A stretch of DNA of 47,957 bases from an uncultured Alphaproteobacteria bacterium. GTDB lineage: Bacteria > Pseudomonadota > Alphaproteobacteria > HIMB59 > GCA-002718135. The number at the start of each line of letters is the position of its first letter. Position 1 is the first letter of the stretch. The stretch spans positions 1-47,957 of the forward strand of contig CACIXR010000010.1 of the NCBI GenBank assembly GCA_902590695.1, in the 5' to 3' direction. Below, one piece after another: positions 46,800 through 47,957 of this stretch. The position numbers and the translations under genes were made by a program. A model generated the notes under the pieces. It saw only the letters and a list, made by a program, of their open reading frames with translations, had not been told where the DNA came from and searched no databases.

Positions 46800-47237
46800 T
46801 TATTTATAAATTAATTTGCATATTGCTTCAATTCCTAGAAGATAACTATTTCCACCAAATCCACAAATTAAACCATCAACTCCTTCAGAAGTAATACTTT
46901 TTTTTCTATATTCTTCTCTTGCGTATATATTTGAAAGATGAATTTCTATTTTCGGTTTATTAATTGCTCTTAATGAATCTAGAATTGCAATTGATGAATG
47001 AGTAAATGCTGCTGGATTAATTATCAAACCATCAAATTTATGATTTACTTCATGAATCTTATCAATTATCTCCCCTTCATTGTTAGATTGGAAGAAAATA
47101 ATTTCTATTTCCTTCTCTATACCTTTTTTTTCACAATCAGATTTAATCTTATCTAAACTGTCTTTACCATAAATATCATCTTCTCTATTACCCAATAAAT
47201 TTAAGTTAGGGCCATTAACAATTAATATTTTTTTCAT
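46800..47237 (-). CDS. aroQ: 3-dehydroquinate dehydratase, type II
   Basis: It dehydrates 3-dehydroquinate in the shikimate pathway. The 145-residue protein has NGPNLNLLGNREDDIYG with the catalytic Arg and Tyr in the flexible loop, FFQSNNEGEIID, NPAAFTHSSIAILDSLRAI and EIHLSNIYAREEYRKKS. The usual REPxxYG reads REDDIYG here. It is placed directly before accB, a common alphaproteobacterial arrangement. Confidence 0.95.
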   Translation of the reverse strand: MKKILIVNGPNLNLLGNREDDIYGKDSLDKIKSDCEKKGIEKEIEIIFFQSNNEGEIIDKIHEVNHKFDGLIINPAAFTHSSIAILDSLRAINKPKIEIHLSNIYAREEYRKKSITSEGVDGLICGFGGNSYLLGIEAICKLIYK

Positions 47238-47238
47238 T

Positions 47239-47957
47239 CTATTTAAAATGTTTACTTAATTTTAAACCTTGATTTTGATAATTTGATTTTATATCTTTTC
47301 CGTATACAATATTATTATTTTTGTTCAACTTTTCATATTTAATTCTAGCTATAGTTTGACCATCTTCTAATAAAAAAGGTACCTCATTTGTTTTTACTTC
47401 CAAAACTGCATATGATCCTTTAGGTAGACCAAAACCTGGATCAAAAAAACCTGCATAATGTGCTCTGAAATCTCCAATGCCTGTATCATATGGTATCATT
47501 TCACCAGCTAAATTGGATGGTATTATAACCTTCTCTTTTGATCTCAAAATGTAAAATTTGTTTTTTTCAATTACTAATTTTTTATTATTTTTTCTAATTA
47601 TATTCCAAAAATCATTTATTTTATGAGATTTAATTTTAGAATAATTTATAATTGGGGTATTTTTTTTTGCTACGTAAGCAATTATGTTTGATCCAGTTAG
47701 ATTAACTGATAACTTTAATCCATTATCTATTTTAACTTTGTCTATAGTTTGATTTGAAATTATTTGTTTTTCATTAAGATTAATTAGTTGTTTATCAGTC
47801 AAATAATTATGATTTCTATTTACCAATCTTAATTGATTTAAAGAATTATTTTTTTTAAATGACACATCAAATGATCTTGAAGTTATTTCTAAAAAAATTT
47901 CACCTTTATAATTTTTAGGAATTTTTTCATATTCTTCTGCATAATCAACAAGTGATC
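47239..47957 (-). CDS. dcd: dCTP deaminase, large alphaproteobacterial type (5' end outside window)
   Basis: It deaminates dCTP to dUTP, supplying dUMP for thymidylate synthesis. The reading frame stays open from the stop at 47239 to the window edge at 47957, so the N-terminus is missing. An internal GTG near 47863 should not be taken as the start. The visible 239 codons include EITSRSFDVSFKKNNSLNQL, equivalent to the conserved SPRT-F-V-SRLNQIR region, and a second Dcd-like half with IPYDTGIGDFRAHYAGFFDPGFG and EVPFLLEDGQTIARI. The two-domain build matches the roughly 360-residue Dcd of alphaproteobacteria. Confidence 0.88.
   Translation of the reverse strand, partial: SLVDYAEEYEKIPKNYKGEIFLEITSRSFDVSFKKNNSLNQLRLVNRNHNYLTDKQLINLNEKQIISNQTIDKVKIDNGLKLSVNLTGSNIIAYVAKKNTPIINYSKIKSHKINDFWNIIRKNNKKLVIEKNKFYILRSKEKVIIPSNLAGEMIPYDTGIGDFRAHYAGFFDPGFGLPKGSYAVLEVKTNEVPFLLEDGQTIARIKYEKLNKNNNIVYGKDIKSNYQNQGLKLSKHFK

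Noticed and set aside
47239..47865. Treating the GTG near 47863 as the start of a 208-residue protein.
   Set aside because: The frame stays open upstream to the window edge and the added residues match the conserved middle of large dCTP deaminases, so the gene is cut by the window instead.

Overview
The window is a strongly AT-rich, very densely packed chromosomal segment. Genes are separated by a few bases or overlap (ATGA, TAATG), convergent genes overlap at their 3' ends, and GTG and TTG starts occur. The content points to a streamlined, probably marine alphaproteobacterium of the SAR11/HIMB59/AEGEAN-169 kind. Supporting signs are a circularly permuted two-piece tmRNA, hflK-hflC-DUF2065-Do protease, an NDUFA12-type Complex I accessory gene, DUF2155, the aroQ-accB-accC-aat block, a large-type dCTP deaminase and a high-affinity LIV-type ABC transporter. 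The placement is inferred from gene content; no phylogeny was run.

Layout. 1-505: a frame-broken remnant resembling a polysaccharide lyase, then a three-copy short repeat. 505-754 (-): permuted ssrA (tmRNA). 856-2171 (+): folA-thyA. 2168-3211 (-): mrp. 3298-7764 (+): hflK-hflC-DUF2065-Do protease-miaA. 7812-12738 (+): ilvB-ilvH-ilvC-leuA. 12742-17998 (+): mreB-mreC-mreD-mrdA-rodA, running directly into 17991-21855 (+) livG-livF-livH-livM. 21904-23085 (-): the matching binding protein, with a clear terminator at 21854-21881. 23236-28915 (+): gpsA, then deoC, ALDH16-type dehydrogenase, RbsD/FucU mutarotase and PfkB sugar kinase. 28937-32367 (+): small membrane protein, exonuclease I, uppP and a DHDPS/NAL-family enzyme. 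32350-35420 (-): fxsA, SbmA/BacA-like, a 27-residue basic protein, LysR and rpe. 35459-36186 (+): mannose-6-P isomerase-type cupin and DUF6165. 36187-37224 (-): ispB. 37354-40872 (+): sppA, small anchored protein, alpha2-type glyS and MFS. 40864-41694 (-): ygfZ. 41740-44419 (+): GT9 glycosyltransferase, pyrC, NDUFA12 and DUF2155. 44374-47957 (-): aat, accC, accB, aroQ and dcd, which runs off the window.

How the genes work together. Most are housekeeping: thymidylate and folate, translation rescue and tRNA modification, membrane protease control, branched-chain amino acids, the elongasome, fatty-acid and isoprenoid precursors, envelope sugars and pyrimidines. The most system-like accessory set is deoC / ALDH16 / FucU / sugar kinase (24221-28915). 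It can be read as a (deoxy)ribose catabolic module: anomer interconversion, phosphorylation, aldol cleavage to acetaldehyde plus glyceraldehyde-3-P, and oxidation of the aldehyde.

The items most worth a second look are that module, the 27-residue basic ORF with its own near-leaderless promoter (33760-33882), the tmRNA with a 6-nt intervening segment beside a decayed gene, the alpha2-type glycyl-tRNA synthetase, exonuclease I in an alphaproteobacterial context, and two short membrane genes. I saw no CRISPR array, insertion sequence, tRNA or rRNA gene, and no clearly undescribed defence or mobile system.
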